DNA of 64,000 nt from Lepidostoma basale. Its lineage: Eukaryota > Arthropoda > Insecta > Trichoptera > Lepidostomatidae. Below, piece by piece: positions 10,500-21,124 of the stretch; positions within the stretch are counted from its first letter, which is position 1; every line of letters begins with the position of its first letter. Under the pieces are notes generated by a model that made no database searches, had not been told where the DNA came from, and saw only the letters and a list, made by a program, of their open reading frames with translations. A program made the position numbers and the translations under genes. The stretch is from NCBI GenBank assembly GCA_022606425.2, contig JAHDVF020000178.1, positions 186,001-250,000 of the forward strand, written 5' to 3'.

Positions 10500-10730
10500 G
10501 CACCCACATATTGACTCAATTGGACGCCATCTGCCGCAACCCACTTTCGGGCCGATATCGCCAAGCGCCAGCGGCAGCCGCCCCTCAGAGCGGGTGTTCG
10601 GTTACCAGAATCTGGAAACATTATCAACAGTTTGCCACATTAACTAAAAGCGTATCGTGTTTACCCGAATTCGATCTGCGGTTAGACCAATATTTTCATC
10701 AAAAGGCGAGCGCGCAATAACGTGATTTCC
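10500..10730. other. GC-rich unique block, possible exon or conserved element
   Basis: A 69-codon plus-strand frame (10511-10720) runs through an unusually GC-rich, non-repetitive stretch, but has no motif I recognise. No splice or promoter context is evident. It could be a conserved non-coding element or a lost transposon. Confidence 0.25.
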
Positions 10731-10894
10731 CCAAAGGAAATCTTTTGTTTCATAAACGTTTAATGCCATACGTTGCTTAGTATCAAAACTCTCTGGTCTC
10801 GGGGGTGGCATTTGAGTATCTTCGGCGCTTAAGATAAATATTATAACATAAAAGTGTACAACATTAAGCTTACACCATTTCTTATTTATATATA

Positions 10895-11056
10895 ATTAAC
10901 CGTTTTAATTTTAAAAACACTGTTATAATACGAATCACAATTTATTTATTAATTTATATTAAATTGTAACAGCTGTTTCGCCGAACTATATCAGCATCAT
11001 CACAACTGTTAAATTGTGATAGGTATTATAATATTATTTCAAAATTAAAACAGTTT
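10895..11056. repeat. Foldback repeat, older copy, hammerhead-like
   Basis: Related to 11060-11290. The minus strand has GTGATGA (C to G at the first invariant base), an interrupted stem, GAAAC (10979-10975) then AGCTGTT. It is decayed. The shared AACACTGTTATAATA flank shows it is the same family as the next repeat. Confidence 0.55.
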
Positions 11057-11059
11057 ATA

Positions 11060-11290
11060 ATTATTACTGTTAAAATTTAAAACACTGTTATAATATCACA
11101 AATTATTTTTATTCATCGAGTGTCGCGACAGCTATTTCGCCAACCGATGTTGGCATCATCAAACAAAGTTTATTGTAACACTAGATGATACCATCATCGG
11201 TTGGCGAAACAGCTGTCGCGACAATCTCAGTGAATAAAAAGAAATTGTGATATTATAACAGTGTTTTAAATTTTAACAGTTATAATGTCG
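11060..11290. repeat. Foldback element, about 115-bp arms, paired hammerhead-like cores
   Basis: The outer arms AAAATTTAAAACACTGTTAT (11073 on) and its inverse near 11260 continue inward to GTCGCGACAGCT and its inverse. The minus arm (11118-11165) reads TTGATGA, T, GCCAAC-ATCG-GTTGGC (a perfect six-pair stem), then GAAAT, AGCT, GTC. The plus arm (11182-11228) has the same stem partly mutated, with GAAAC-AGCT-GTC. Only the first C of CTGATGA is substituted in the minus arm. Centre is about 17 bases. No coding capacity. Confidence 0.65.
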
Positions 11291-11469
11291 AAGTATCATA
11301 GTGTTTCGGCCAACATAATTGATTATTTAATTTATAAATAATATTTCATTGTATTGTATTCTACTACATTATCAACACATAACAATGAAAGTTAAAATAA
11401 TAATAATAAGAACAATAAAATTATGAGAGAACTAAAATAGTTAAAAAATAACAATAGCCATCGAGAGAC

Positions 11470-11612
11470 CACGTAGATAGGATGGGTGACGCAAGAATTC
11501 CCCAGGAAGACCGCCAAAAAGGTGGTAAGATAGCTGGCCTTCCACTTCCCAAGAGGATGACAGCCGTTCACGAATAGATCAAGAATCTAGAATAAGACAA
11601 AGAAGAAGAAAA
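11470..11612 (+). mobile_element. Family B 3' end fragment
   Basis: Matches the terminal about 130 bases of family B: a GRPPKRW-like stretch now frameshifted (AGACCGCCAAAAAGGTGG), CACTTCCCAAGAGGATGACA, and a GAAGAAGAA tail at about 11602. Confidence 0.6.
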
Positions 11613-12079
11613 ATATATAATAAATGTTAAGTTTAATTCCACTGGTTCTTCAATATGCAAACGGTTTAACAGCTGGCTACCATCTTATAATGATTTTTTG
11701 CCATTTTCTGGTTATCTTGACCAAAATTTGACAACGAGAACTATAAGAAGTGGAATACAATAAACCGATTTTTATTGTGCACATGTTTTTTTAAATTATT
11801 TACAATGAACTTAATTTTGTTTTTTTGATAACAAAATTAAAATTTATAATAATTAATAAATCTAAGCCTTTATTTAAGGTACAAGCAATCTGCAAGAAAG
11901 GAATTTTCGTTATCCTCTGAGATTCGATTTTTATAATAACATGTCGATTCTTTCAGCATAGCTGCATCAGCTATCTTATCACATTAAAGCGTTAAATAAA
12001 CAATCATAAACATCATTGACATTTCTGCGTTTCCAATTCAAATGTTCATTATTAATTTTAAAAATATTCATATACCGTA
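11613..12079. other. Unassigned AT-rich spacer
   Basis: Nothing recognised. AT-rich, no long frame. Confidence 0.3.
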
Positions 12080-12560
12080 CTGGGGTTCTGAGAGTAAGTA
12101 GGGCTACGATGCGATGGGGCATGCTCTGCGAGGAATTATGGCTCTATAAAATGTCGTAAAGCGCCATTTTGTAATGACAACAGCAATACTACTGCCACGT
12201 CCACCTCTCTAGCATCCACGAGTGGTCTTTTAGACTCCGCGAACCACGGGCAATGTGATTTTATCGACATTACCATCCGTTTCATAGCAAACAAAGAGTG
12301 GACGAATGGCGAATTTCCAAAGCAAATAACCTGAAATCACCCGGCTAAGAGAAGGCAACCCCAACAAGAAATCCAGAGAAGCCAAGGGAATACAACCACT
12401 CTGGATTTCGTTGCCCAGGTTATAACTACGAAGAGGGATAAATTAATGGCCCGAGTCTCGGACAATAATTAGGTTAGTGGTGCATTTGACTGGGATAGAG
12501 ATGCCTACTCTCAGATAATAGTCGACGACGGGAGCGCCTGACGTGACACCGGTAGAATAA
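12080..12560. other. Higher-GC block of unknown nature
   Basis: About 480 bases with clearly higher GC than the flanks and words typical of retroelement 3' parts (for example GATGCGATGGGGCATGC), but no supported frame and no second copy here. It may be a single non-LTR fragment of a family otherwise absent from the window. Confidence 0.3.
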
Positions 12561-13475
12561 GAATACTATATTTTAACATGACAAGAGCTGTTAAGCACAA
12601 CGTAATACAATAAGATCACAGCGTACAACTGAGACTGAATTGAATCTATTAATTACAGAAGCAAATTGAGAGTCGACAATTTCCGTACGAGAAATGTTGC
12701 TGAAAGCGTCACTGTGCCTTGCGGATAATATTGTGCTCCCCGTTTTGTTTAATTTTCAATTAGTTTCCTACGCCGTGTCACTCAAATTCGCATATCAAAT
12801 ATTATTTATGAACACGCCATATCGATTTTACATAACAATATTGCGACGTGGGTGGAGGAATGTGTGTCATTCTTAATCAGGCCAAAATGTTTGCTCATCA
12901 TAATGACAAATGACGACACGGCGTTACCACGACAATACAAAGGCATAGAAAACACATAACCATAGAGCATCTAATAAATAAAGATTAAAAATGAGATCTT
13001 CGCAAAACACGCGGGTGAGTTCTAAATTTATATGGTAATAAAGTTTAATAAGTACCTAATGAAGACAAAATAGTATACGAGTAGAGCAAAATAGTATGGA
13101 GCAAAATATAAGAGAAACAATACGGGACCAAATAAGTTATCCGAATAAGATACAAGAATGGGATACAAGTAAAGCAATTCCATTATATTTTATATGAGTA
13201 GGTACTTGCCATCAAGTTTTAATCAAGAAAAGGTATATAGGAAATAGATTTAACCCTTTCAATATCATGTAGGTACGTTTAATACGTAAAATAACTTGAA
13301 AAATGCTGTAAAATTCTTATATTCAAATAGTTGTACTACATTTTGTCTAGATTAGTAATAAAATACAATTACAACTTTTGAAAATTGTAATGAAAATGTA
13401 TTTTCCCAATATTTTTTTAATAAGGACAAATTAAAAAAACATAATATATATTTCGTTTTATTCAGGCAGCTCGTT
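12561..13475. other. Unassigned AT-rich spacer
   Basis: No gene supported. 12660-12880 has a 60-codon frame without motifs. Contains one TACGAGTA octamer (13076). Confidence 0.3.
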
Positions 13476-13477
13476 GA

Positions 13478-13518
13478 CACGAAGTTGGCAGCAAGCTGAC
13501 GAAACTGGTCTACACTGA
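13478..13518 (+). ncRNA. Weak hammerhead-like remnant
   Basis: GGCAGC-AA-GCTG stem, then ACGAAAC-TG-GTC at 13499-13510. The CTGANGA box is replaced by ACGAAGT, so only the 3' half of the core survives. Confidence 0.25.
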
Positions 13519-14576
13519 AAAAACAAGTTAATAAAACTAATTATATATTAAATGCTTTTTTTTCCATTATTTACAACGAATTTCTAGCAAGAAAATTCGA
13601 TTCCATAACAGAAAATCTTATTTTCCCTATCCTCTGTCCCATTTCTTGCGATCAGCTCATTAACACGACGGTCTATCCAGGGTGGCGACTGGTGGGACCC
13701 GGTCTCATTTGAGACTCCTGTTGACAAGTTATATTCACGTCAACTTGGGTCTACCACGTCGCTGGTCCGTCTCCATCACCCTCCGTGTCACATGGTCGGC
13801 TGGACGCCGCATGACGCAACACATAAATAAATGAAGACACCTCAAGAAATATATGTATTTTATAATTATTACAAAAAAAATGCTCACGAAACAGCCTGTT
13901 GATGAAGCTCACTTGCTTACCATAGGGCGCATCCCCCACGCTCTTCCGAGTATCAGGACTCGCACTCTGCTACTCAGCCGATGATGCGTGCCCAGTCTGG
14001 AGTCTAAATATACTGAGCTGGTAGATGGAGGTAGAAGGCCGCACACTCAACATGCCGCCTTATTACGGGCTATCTCAAACCCCGCCCTTCTTGAGAAAAG
14101 TTACATACTTTAGCAGGAATATCCCCTCCAAAAGACAGGAGAAGCATTGCTAGCGCCGTGGAAAGGGGTAAACAACTTCATGACACCAGGCACCCACTTT
14201 TCAACCACAATTGTCCAGCCTCAAAGATCGAAGAATAGTTTCCTAAACTACATCGCACCACTGAAGCGTGGAAAATGGAAAAACTTTGACGAATGGAAGA
14301 GATGCTACAGATGCCTCAACTGGAACCCAACGAGGCTTTACTAGCCTGACAAGTGTTGCCTTGAAGGACCTGGAAGACCCTCAACCGACTGCGTAAACGC
14401 GTTGGCAGATCCAGGGACAACTTGGCAAAATGGAGGATTTTTCGCGGTGAAGGGATACATTGTATATGGGGCGCAAAGCAATCTACGCTACATATAATAG
14501 TGTCCGGTCACCTTCACCGAAGAAGACCTGACTCGAGCATCCAGAAGCGCGGCTCGGCTGGCGGACTTCTGCACCA
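13519..14576. other. Unassigned, GC-richer block possibly LTR-element derived
   Basis: Between 13660 and 14570 GC is raised and several short frames occur (for example 14147-14344, 65 codons), but I recognise no domain. TGGCGACTGGTGGGACC at about 13683 looks superficially like a tRNA primer-binding site next to an LTR. Without flanking LTRs this is not supported. Confidence 0.25.
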
Positions 14577-15080
14577 ATGATCAAATCAAATCAGTTTATT
14601 TTCGCAAAAGATAGTACATAAAATTATTATAGTTAATATGTAAACGGCGTGAACGGAGCTAGAAATAGAGGAAGGCGGAGGAAAAAGTGGCACGATCAAA
14701 TCAATCAAATATTGAATGTCGGTCACGTGAGGTGTCCGAGAAATCGACGTGCGTGCATGACAAGATGTATGAATGTAGAGGAAGCGAGAGAAGTATGTCA
14801 GGACAGAACAGCGTGGCGTTCCATTCTTTCTGCCTACCCCTCCGGGAAGACGACGTGATGGTTAGTTAGTTAGTTAGTTTATTATAGTTTAAGACATCTA
14901 TTGAGAACAGGTAAAATATAATAAATATATAATACCAGGAACGCATGAGAGATGGTTCGACATTAGGAATACAAGAGTATTTGTCTTTTGAACGTACTTT
15001 CACGAATATGAAAGACGTCGATCTCCGAAGCGATCGTGTTCAGCAGTTTGAATGCTCTCCCCACCGGCATCACCAGACAC
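14577..15080 (-). mobile_element. Family N copy interrupted by family A
   Basis: Minus strand. The tail inverse ATCAAATCAAATCAGTTTAT begins at 14580. The UTR continues to 14634, is broken by a family A element (14635-14878), resumes at 14879 and runs through the C-terminal coding remnant to about 15080. ATGAT flanks both ends (14578-14582 and 15081-15085) as a possible 5-bp target duplication. Confidence 0.85.
14635..14878 (+). mobile_element. Family A 3' end with 11-bp target-site duplication
   Basis: Plus strand. It begins at AATATGTAAACGGCGTGAAC and includes a 69-codon frame (14649-14858) with GARNRGRRRKKWHDQINQIL and the C-terminal ILSAYPSG, then (GTTA)n. It is flanked by exact copies of TTATTATAGTT at 14624-14634 and 14879-14889. 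It is inserted in the 3' UTR of a family N element. The near-complete frame suggests a fairly young insertion. Confidence 0.9.
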
Positions 15081-15495
15081 ATGATATATATACAATACTA
15101 CCACTGACTCAAAGAAAGAAGAATAATCAACTCCAGACATTGAAATTGAACTTATATGGCGAATATAGAATAAATAAAATATACTTTTCAAACTCGATAT
15201 TAAATATTTCAAAGTTAAATATTTCCTAGAGGACACAGAAAGAAAACAATATTCTTAATTCTTCGTCAGCTTGCCTCCATCCACTTTTGGACGTAAGCCA
15301 CTCCACCCCCTCGCCATCCCCTTCGGTCTCTCGCCCTTCCCGCCGTCCGCACAATATCATCGCTCCACCTAGTAAGTTGTCTCCCGACACTTCTCCGGCC
15401 CAACCTTATCCTCCATTCTTAATTAGTTTACTTAAACACTAGAAAAAAATAAACAAGAAGGCACATAAGTACTTATATTAATTAAATATACTAAA
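15081..15495. other. Unassigned spacer
   Basis: Pyrimidine-rich GC block at 15260-15420 without a recognisable frame, otherwise AT-rich. Confidence 0.3.
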
Positions 15496-15985
15496 AACTA
15501 ACTAACTAACCATCACGCCGTCTCCCCGAAGGGGTTGGCAGAAAAAATGGACTGCCACACTTTTCTTTCCTAACATTTTTCTCTCGCTCCTCAACATTCA
15601 TACATCGTGTCATGCACGCGCGTCGATTTCTCTGACTCCTCACATGGCCGACATTCAATATTTGATTTATTTTATGGTAAAAAATTATATGTTAATGATG
15701 TGAATGGAACCAGAAATAGAGGAAGACCGAGGAAAACGTGGCACGATCAAATAAATCAAATATTGAATGTCGGCCATGTGAGGAGTCAGAGAAATCGACG
15801 CGCGTGCATGACACGATGTATGAATGTTGAGGAAGCGAGAGAAATATATCAGGAAAGAAAAGTGTGGCAGTCCATTCTTTCTGCCTACCCCTTCGGGGAG
15901 ACGGCGTGATAGTTAGTTAGTTTGATCGTGCCACGTTTTCCTGGGTCTTCCTCTATTTCTGGTTCCATTTACATCGTTAACATAT
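15496..15985 (-). mobile_element. Family A copy (minus) split by an antisense family A copy
   Basis: Minus-strand family A runs from the tail at 15496 to 15673, breaks in ATTTGATTTATTT, and resumes at 15921 with TTTGATCGTGCC to about 15985. These are consecutive positions in uninterrupted copies. The interruption is a plus-strand family A copy. Confidence 0.9.
15674..15920 (+). mobile_element. Family A copy inserted antisense into family A
   Basis: Starts at ATGGTAAAAAATTATATG and reads KKLYVNDVNGTRNRGRPRKT, WHDQINQILNVGHVRSQRNR, and the C-terminus ILSAYPFGETA with stop and GTTA tail. This is intact over its whole length. With its host it forms a long inverted repeat (15520-15673 against 15750-15905). 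The two copies are very similar, so both belong to one subfamily. Confidence 0.9.
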
Positions 15986-16671
15986 AATATACTATACTAT
16001 TAGAATTATAATGTTAATATGATACAAAACATCAGCTCCTGAGTTTGAAATTGAATGTACAAAAAATAACAGTTTTTTTTCTGTATTTTTCGTCAAAAAG
16101 GGAAAAACATAAAAGAAAGAATCATAATGTGAGGAATGTACTCGTATATTTATACAGGCAGACGGCGTTTGGTGTCTGTTTTGATCAAACGAATTCGTCC
16201 AGAGTAAATAGAAATCCAATCAATACACAAACGATATTTACCTCGGTACAAAATACTAGGGAATAAAGAGGGAAGTTTTGCAAACATTCCTATGTACAAA
16301 TTTAAAATGTATGAACACATTTAATCAGCATTCAATCAAATATCAAGGCTTATTATATTATATAAAGTATCGCTTTTTTGGGCGAACATTTGTTTTAATT
16401 TAATTTTCAACAAGACATCATTAAAATACTCAAATTTAAATGCCAAATTGAATAAATTCAAAGAAAGCATAGGGCTATTGAATCAATCAAAAAGTAAAAA
16501 TAAGCAAAAAGGAACCGTAAAATCGTAAGTGCGTGTCACTTTTCTTCATTTATTAAGGGTAACAAACAACAATGTTCATTTACATATATGGAATAAATAT
16601 TGTACATAAATAAATAATTCAGTATTTTCATTAATATGCTACCACATATAGTAAAACATAATTTTTTTTAA
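15986..16671. other. Unassigned AT-rich spacer
   Basis: No supported gene. One TACTCGTA octamer at 16139. Confidence 0.3.
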
Positions 16672-17190
16672 GGATTAATTGTATCTCAATAGAGACGAAG
16701 ATGTAAATTATTTGGAAACAGAATATGGTAGTCAAGTATTTGTCTACAAGTATTTGTATACAAAAAAACAAATTCTATAAAATAACTGGTACAAGTTAAT
16801 AGCATAAAAATTGGAGTTTCACTCCAGGCGTTATCTAGCAATGTGATAATTGCGTAAAAGCTTTTCACATTGCATTATCTTAATAGATGGCGCTAGTGTA
16901 GATGGACCTACCAACAGTGAAGTTATTTAAAAAAATTAACAAACATGCAAGTTCCAAAAATTTGTCAGACGTGGTGTCGTAAGAAGGGCGGAATGATGAA
17001 TGTTGTTAAACACAAAGTGATCGCTTAACCCAACCCATGACAGGTTATAAGTCCTGTAAACGCCTTGACCATATCCTGTTTCCAAATAATTTACATCTAC
17101 GTCACTATTGAGATACAATTAATCCTTAAAAAAAATTTAACCCGCAATGGGTAAAAATCCAGTATTTGTCTACAAGTATTTGGATACAAA
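16672..17190. repeat. Family E inverted dimer
   Basis: The block AATTGTATCTCAATAGAGAC with its neighbours (16678-16730) returns in inverse orientation at 17069-17128. Family E sequences TCGCTTAACCCAACCCATGA and AAGTATTTGGATACAA follow. The insect-repeat phrase TAGATGGCGCTAGTGTAGAT lies near the centre. No coding capacity. Confidence 0.65.
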
Positions 17191-17261
17191 AAAAAATGTT
17201 ATTAAATTATAAAATAATAAGACTGTATTTAATTTGTATTGTATTAAACCGCGGTGTGGTT

Positions 17262-17415
17262 ATTATAATTGAGTCAGCTAGTTTTGCTCGAACCCAAGCT
17301 TCATCAGGGCAATATAATACCTATTATATTGCCCTGATTAAGTTCCCTAATACAGTTATTACGAGTAGATTGCCCTGATGAAGCTTGCGTACAAGCTAGT
17401 TGGCAAAAATTATAA
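17262..17415. repeat. Foldback repeat, hammerhead-like arms and perfect central palindrome
   Basis: The minus arm has CTGATGA (17307-17301), A, GCTTGGGTTCGAGC, AAAAC. The plus arm has CTGATGA (17375-17381), AGCTTG-CGTA-CAAGCT, but AGTTGGC where GAAAC is expected. Between them, 17305-17336 is a perfect palindrome of two 15-base arms around CC, built from the TTGCCCTGAT phrase. Both cores are broken in the GAAA box. Confidence 0.55.
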
Positions 17416-18467
17416 TAATCATACAGTGATTAAATACAAAGAACTTAATTATTTTGTATCTATAAGTATTAAAATTAACATTTGTGAGAAAATGAGTTCA
17501 AAATTACAAAATCACAATAAGTAATTTAATTTTTTATCCACTTGCCCACTTGCAATTATTTTCTTAGTATGCAGGTAACAAGATAACGTCTAAAAATTCC
17601 AATGTGATAGTGTATCTCCTTCCATCTGAATACTCTTGCGAAAAACAGGCACGTTGATTTGTTAGATATAGAAAAGTGATTTATAAATGTACGAAGCGAT
17701 TTTTTTAAGGTTACGAAGCTACAAATGATAGAAATAACACAGATTGCAACTTCGATCCAATCATCGCCGGTGTGCCTGAGAAGTTAATTCGCTTACAAAA
17801 TGTAGACCCGGAACACGCGAGACATTATAATTAGAGCGTGAAAGCCATGAGAGATACTATCAGAAATGAATACAGAATGAAAAACCGATAGGTACAACTC
17901 AAAGTTCCAAAAAGTTGAGCCCGGCCCCGGAGTTAATAGGGCGAATGTTCTCAACCATGTTCTCAAACGTACAAATACATATACGAGCTTATTTGAAGCT
18001 TCAAAAATATGCGTACTTTTTTTAAGATTCGTACTCTATACGAGTATACGAAGCATTTTTTCGTTCAAGCTGATTCGGGGCTCTATAGAAAACACCAAAT
18101 AGATTTATTTGTTTCTGATTATTATCTGCAGCAGCACCGACATCAATTTCCTTACACTCCATCACACAACCAATCTGACTTTGGTGATGCCAGTAGAAAT
18201 ATTGGAACTATTCGGTGAATTAAATGATTCAACGATTGAAAGAAAACAATGCGATTTTTAAATCAAAATATAAAAATCAATCTACCTTACATTTCTTCCT
18301 TGTTTCGTCATTCGGTATTGCCGCACATTCGTCTCTGTTATCCCATTTTTTGACATTCATCCTACTTTCAGCCTTCTTTTGCCAGCTGGAAGCTTCACCT
18401 CCACATATTCGTATAAGAGTTGACACTAGAATTCCATCGTTTCAATGCCAAATGCATACACATAATT
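17416..18467. other. Unassigned spacer
   Basis: No gene supported. 17580-17900 and 18110-18220 are less AT-rich but have no motif. The 95-codon frame at 18224-18511 overlaps family A antisense at its end and begins in sequence resembling decayed family A (18290-18410). That part is probably a further remnant. Confidence 0.3.
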
Positions 18468-19376
18468 TAACAACAACAACAAACCATCACGCCGTTTCCC
18501 CGCAGGGGTAGACATAGAGAATGGACCACCACACTACTCTATCCTCACATACCTATCTAGATTCCTTCAAATTCATACAGCGAGTCACACACGCACGTCG
18601 AAGCTTTCGGCTTCAACATGACATTCTTTAAAATTTGATTAATTTGGTCATGCCATATTTTCCTTGGTCTACCTCGACTCCGTACTCCATTTACATCGTT
18701 AACGTATACTTTTTTAACCATTCTTTCTTCACCCATGCGCTCCATATGTCTGAACCAACGCAGCGATCCTTTCATAATTTTGTTCATAATACCATATTTC
18801 GCTCTACATTCCTTTCAAATATCAGCATTTCTTTCATACATTGTTCTAACACACATACATCTTAGGGACCTCATTTCTACCACATTTATTCTGCTCTCAT
18901 ACTTCTTCTGCCAGTTCCATGCTTCGCTTCCATACATTAGGATTGGGATCAGAAATCCATTGTAAACGGCCGTTTTCGCTTTCATTGATAAATTCCTGTT
19001 TCCAATAACTATTTTTAAAGCTCCATTCACTTTGTAACCGCACCAACCCTTTCGACGTCACTATCCGTTCGGCCATCTGCTGTGAACATGCTACCTAAAT
19101 ACACAAATTCCCTCACCTTCTGTTCCAAGTTCTCTTCGTTCACACTTATATTACAAACTGTCATTTGCTCTTCCCTTTCGAAAACCATCACCTTCGACTT
19201 TCCGACATTCATCATTAAATCATTTGACTTGCATGCCTCATACATTCTCGACACCATGACTTGTAATTCGTCCGCACTATCCGCAACGAGAACGGCATCG
19301 TCCGCGTAAAGTAGACAAATTACAGACAGATTTATACCTATAAGTTCTTTCATACACTTGTCCAATTTGTCCATAA
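18468..19376 (-). pseudogene. Family A copy retaining the reverse-transcriptase YADD motif
   Basis: Minus strand, with a (GTT)n-type tail at 18468-18483. The protein region is spread over three frames. 19374-19027 carries LSVICLLYADDAVLVADSAD (RT motif C, catalytic Asp pair) and EEQMTVCNISVNEENLEQ. 19030-18815 carries LMYGSEAWNWQKKYESRINV. 18787-18557 carries GSLRWFRHMERMGEERMVKK and GRPRKIWHDQINQIL. At least two frameshifts and an altered C-terminus make it a pseudogene. Upstream RT motifs, endonuclease and ORF1 are absent. Confidence 0.9.
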
Positions 19377-19870
19377 TTTAAACATAAGAAAAAATAAACT
19401 TTTACGCATAAAGTGTACGTAAATAAAAAAATTAAAAAAACTTGTATACGCGAATATTTGAATTTATACATATGAATACAACATTTGTAAGTGCGTATAA
19501 AAAATACAGGGCTACCAGATTTAATTTCTTTTACAACGGCGGGTTATTATGCTTAAAAATGCAAAAGGTTCGTGGAGCGACTGACTCCGGTTAGCCTTGT
19601 AACAAAGAGCATCATTGTCATAACTCATGTCGCCCTGCTTTGTTCTCCCTGTGTGTCTAATTAACTTTTAGCGGGCTGTGTTGTTCGTATTCCCCCTCCT
19701 TACGGGTAGGAGCGCTTTTTTGCTTGATTGCTTATCTTTTTCAACCTTTGTGTGATTATCCTGGGTAAAGGGGTACCTGCCTTACAGACACTTGGTGGTA
19801 ATCTAAATTGTTGAATGGAAAATTAATGTTTCTTTTTTTATATATTATATTATTATATTTGTATACAACA
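19377..19870. other. Unassigned spacer
   Basis: No supported frame. 19560-19800 has higher GC. Nothing recognised. Confidence 0.3.
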
Positions 19871-20251
19871 ATAGTTTGGACATATGGAAAGTGTATCGGA
19901 CGTATGCGAGTAGTTTTTAATTTTATTAATTTTTTATTATATTATTAATTTTTTTTTATTTTTAACTATGCTAATTTTATTATTTAATTCATGTTTGTTA
20001 TTTTGTATTAATCTAAGTTTAATTTGTTTATGTTTTTGTTAAAATAAATAAGGCAATCGGTAGTCGCGTGAAAGCGCATAGCAACGAGATTATGCAGTAG
20101 CTCAATCGAGATTATTCTTGGAATAATTTTGCGGTTGCTCGCGTGTTGTTAACAGCCAATCACATAGGCCGTAGCAACACAGCAGCTGCGACTAAAATTC
20201 TCCGAAACTGAAAAAAACGTTAAATAACCGTTATTGCTAGTTTGCGGAGAC

Positions 20252-20259
20252 TATATAAG
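20252..20259 (+). promoter_or_regulatory. TATA box of the solo LTR
   Basis: CTATATAAGCGGGT lies in the U3/R boundary position of the LTR, about 168 bases before the polyadenylation signal. A similar CTATATAAGTGGGT occurs at 27948. Confidence 0.7.
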
Positions 20260-20419
20260 CGGGTCTTGTAAGGACTCGGCCCTTCACTCTTCCTTCAAAT
20301 TCACATACGCGTAGACACGCTGCGCGTTAAGAGGCTTGGCGCTCTTAATTACGTGAAAACCAGTATTTGAGCTACTGTAAACTTCTCTTCGCTTCTACCC
20401 TGCACCGATTGCCGCATAT

Positions 20420-20425
20420 AATAAA
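20420..20425 (+). promoter_or_regulatory. Polyadenylation signal of the solo LTR
   Basis: AATAAA within ATAATAAAACTTTGTTTT in the expected place downstream of the TATA box, about 130 bases before the LTR end. Confidence 0.65.
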
Positions 20426-20768
20426 ACTTTGTTTTATTACACAATCATCATCACGCCGTATTCTCCGTTTTACCATCCACAACACATCGGAGACGAGCAG
20501 CAGTCAACGGTCAAAATAAATATTAATAGTACGGGGGGAGCAATCTGTCCCGTACAGAAAGAATGAATGAAGAAATAATGGTAAAAAAAATATAAATGTT
20601 AAAGATGTAAATGGAACCAGAAATAGAGGAAGACCGAGAAAAACGTGGCACGATCAAATAAATCAAACATTGAATGTCGGCCACGTCAGGAGTCAGATAA
20701 ATCGATGCGCGTGCATGAAACGATGTATGAATGTTGAGGAAGCGAAAGAAATGTCAGGAAAGTTAATA

Positions 20769-21124
20769 AAAGAAATTGTGATATGATAACTATATTAAAG
20801 TGATTTAACATTTTAATACACCACAGTGAATTAAATGGAAAGACTCGTAATTTAATGTTTCTTGGGCGGCTCGGTACCATTTGATCCACGGACGGGTACC
20901 GGTCCGCGGACCGGGGTTGGGGACAACTGATCTAGGATACGAAAATGATATAAAAGTGTGATAGTTAAATCATTCACTCCAGAAACGAGAGTCAACGTGT
21001 TTATATTTTTAATTTTATTTTCAAAACGTGGAAGTGAATTATTATGTATAATAATATTTATATATTGTGGTACAAGGTAATTTAAAAAATGTACCACGGA
21101 CTATCAAAACAAGATTTTACTCAA
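20769..21124. other. Unassigned spacer
   Basis: Contains a small GC-rich hairpin (20889-20925: GGGTACCGGTCCGCGGACCGG region). No gene. Confidence 0.3.

Larger units (their letters stand above)
19892..20556 (+). mobile_element. Solo LTR of a Gypsy- or BEL-type retrotransposon
   Basis: The 665-bp insertion starts TGTATCGGAC and ends GTCCCGTACA. The termini are an imperfect inverted repeat with canonical TG...CA ends. GAAAG is duplicated exactly on both sides (19887-19891 and 20557-20561), a 5-bp target duplication typical of Gypsy or BEL/Pao. Inside are a TATA box (20252-20259) and a polyadenylation signal (20420-20425). No internal coding region or second LTR exists, so this is a solo LTR left by LTR-LTR recombination. 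Orientation follows TATA then AATAAA. Confidence 0.9.
19871..20768 (+). mobile_element. Family A copy interrupted by a solo LTR
   Basis: Plus-strand family A begins at AGTTTGGACATATGGAAAG (19873-19891), is interrupted by 665 bases, and resumes at 20557 with GAAAGAATGAATGAAG. It continues through GRPRKTWHDQ to about 20768, where it ends before the normal 3' tail. It is therefore truncated on both sides. Confidence 0.85.

Noticed and set aside
13683..13700. Possible tRNA primer-binding site of an LTR element
   Set aside because: No LTR, polypurine tract or gag/pol sequence nearby.
18635..18965. Plus-strand frames rich in Phe, Ser and Leu resembling membrane segments
   Set aside because: They are antisense shadows of family A. 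The same apparent peptides recur wherever family A lies on the minus strand (435, 30124, 41077).
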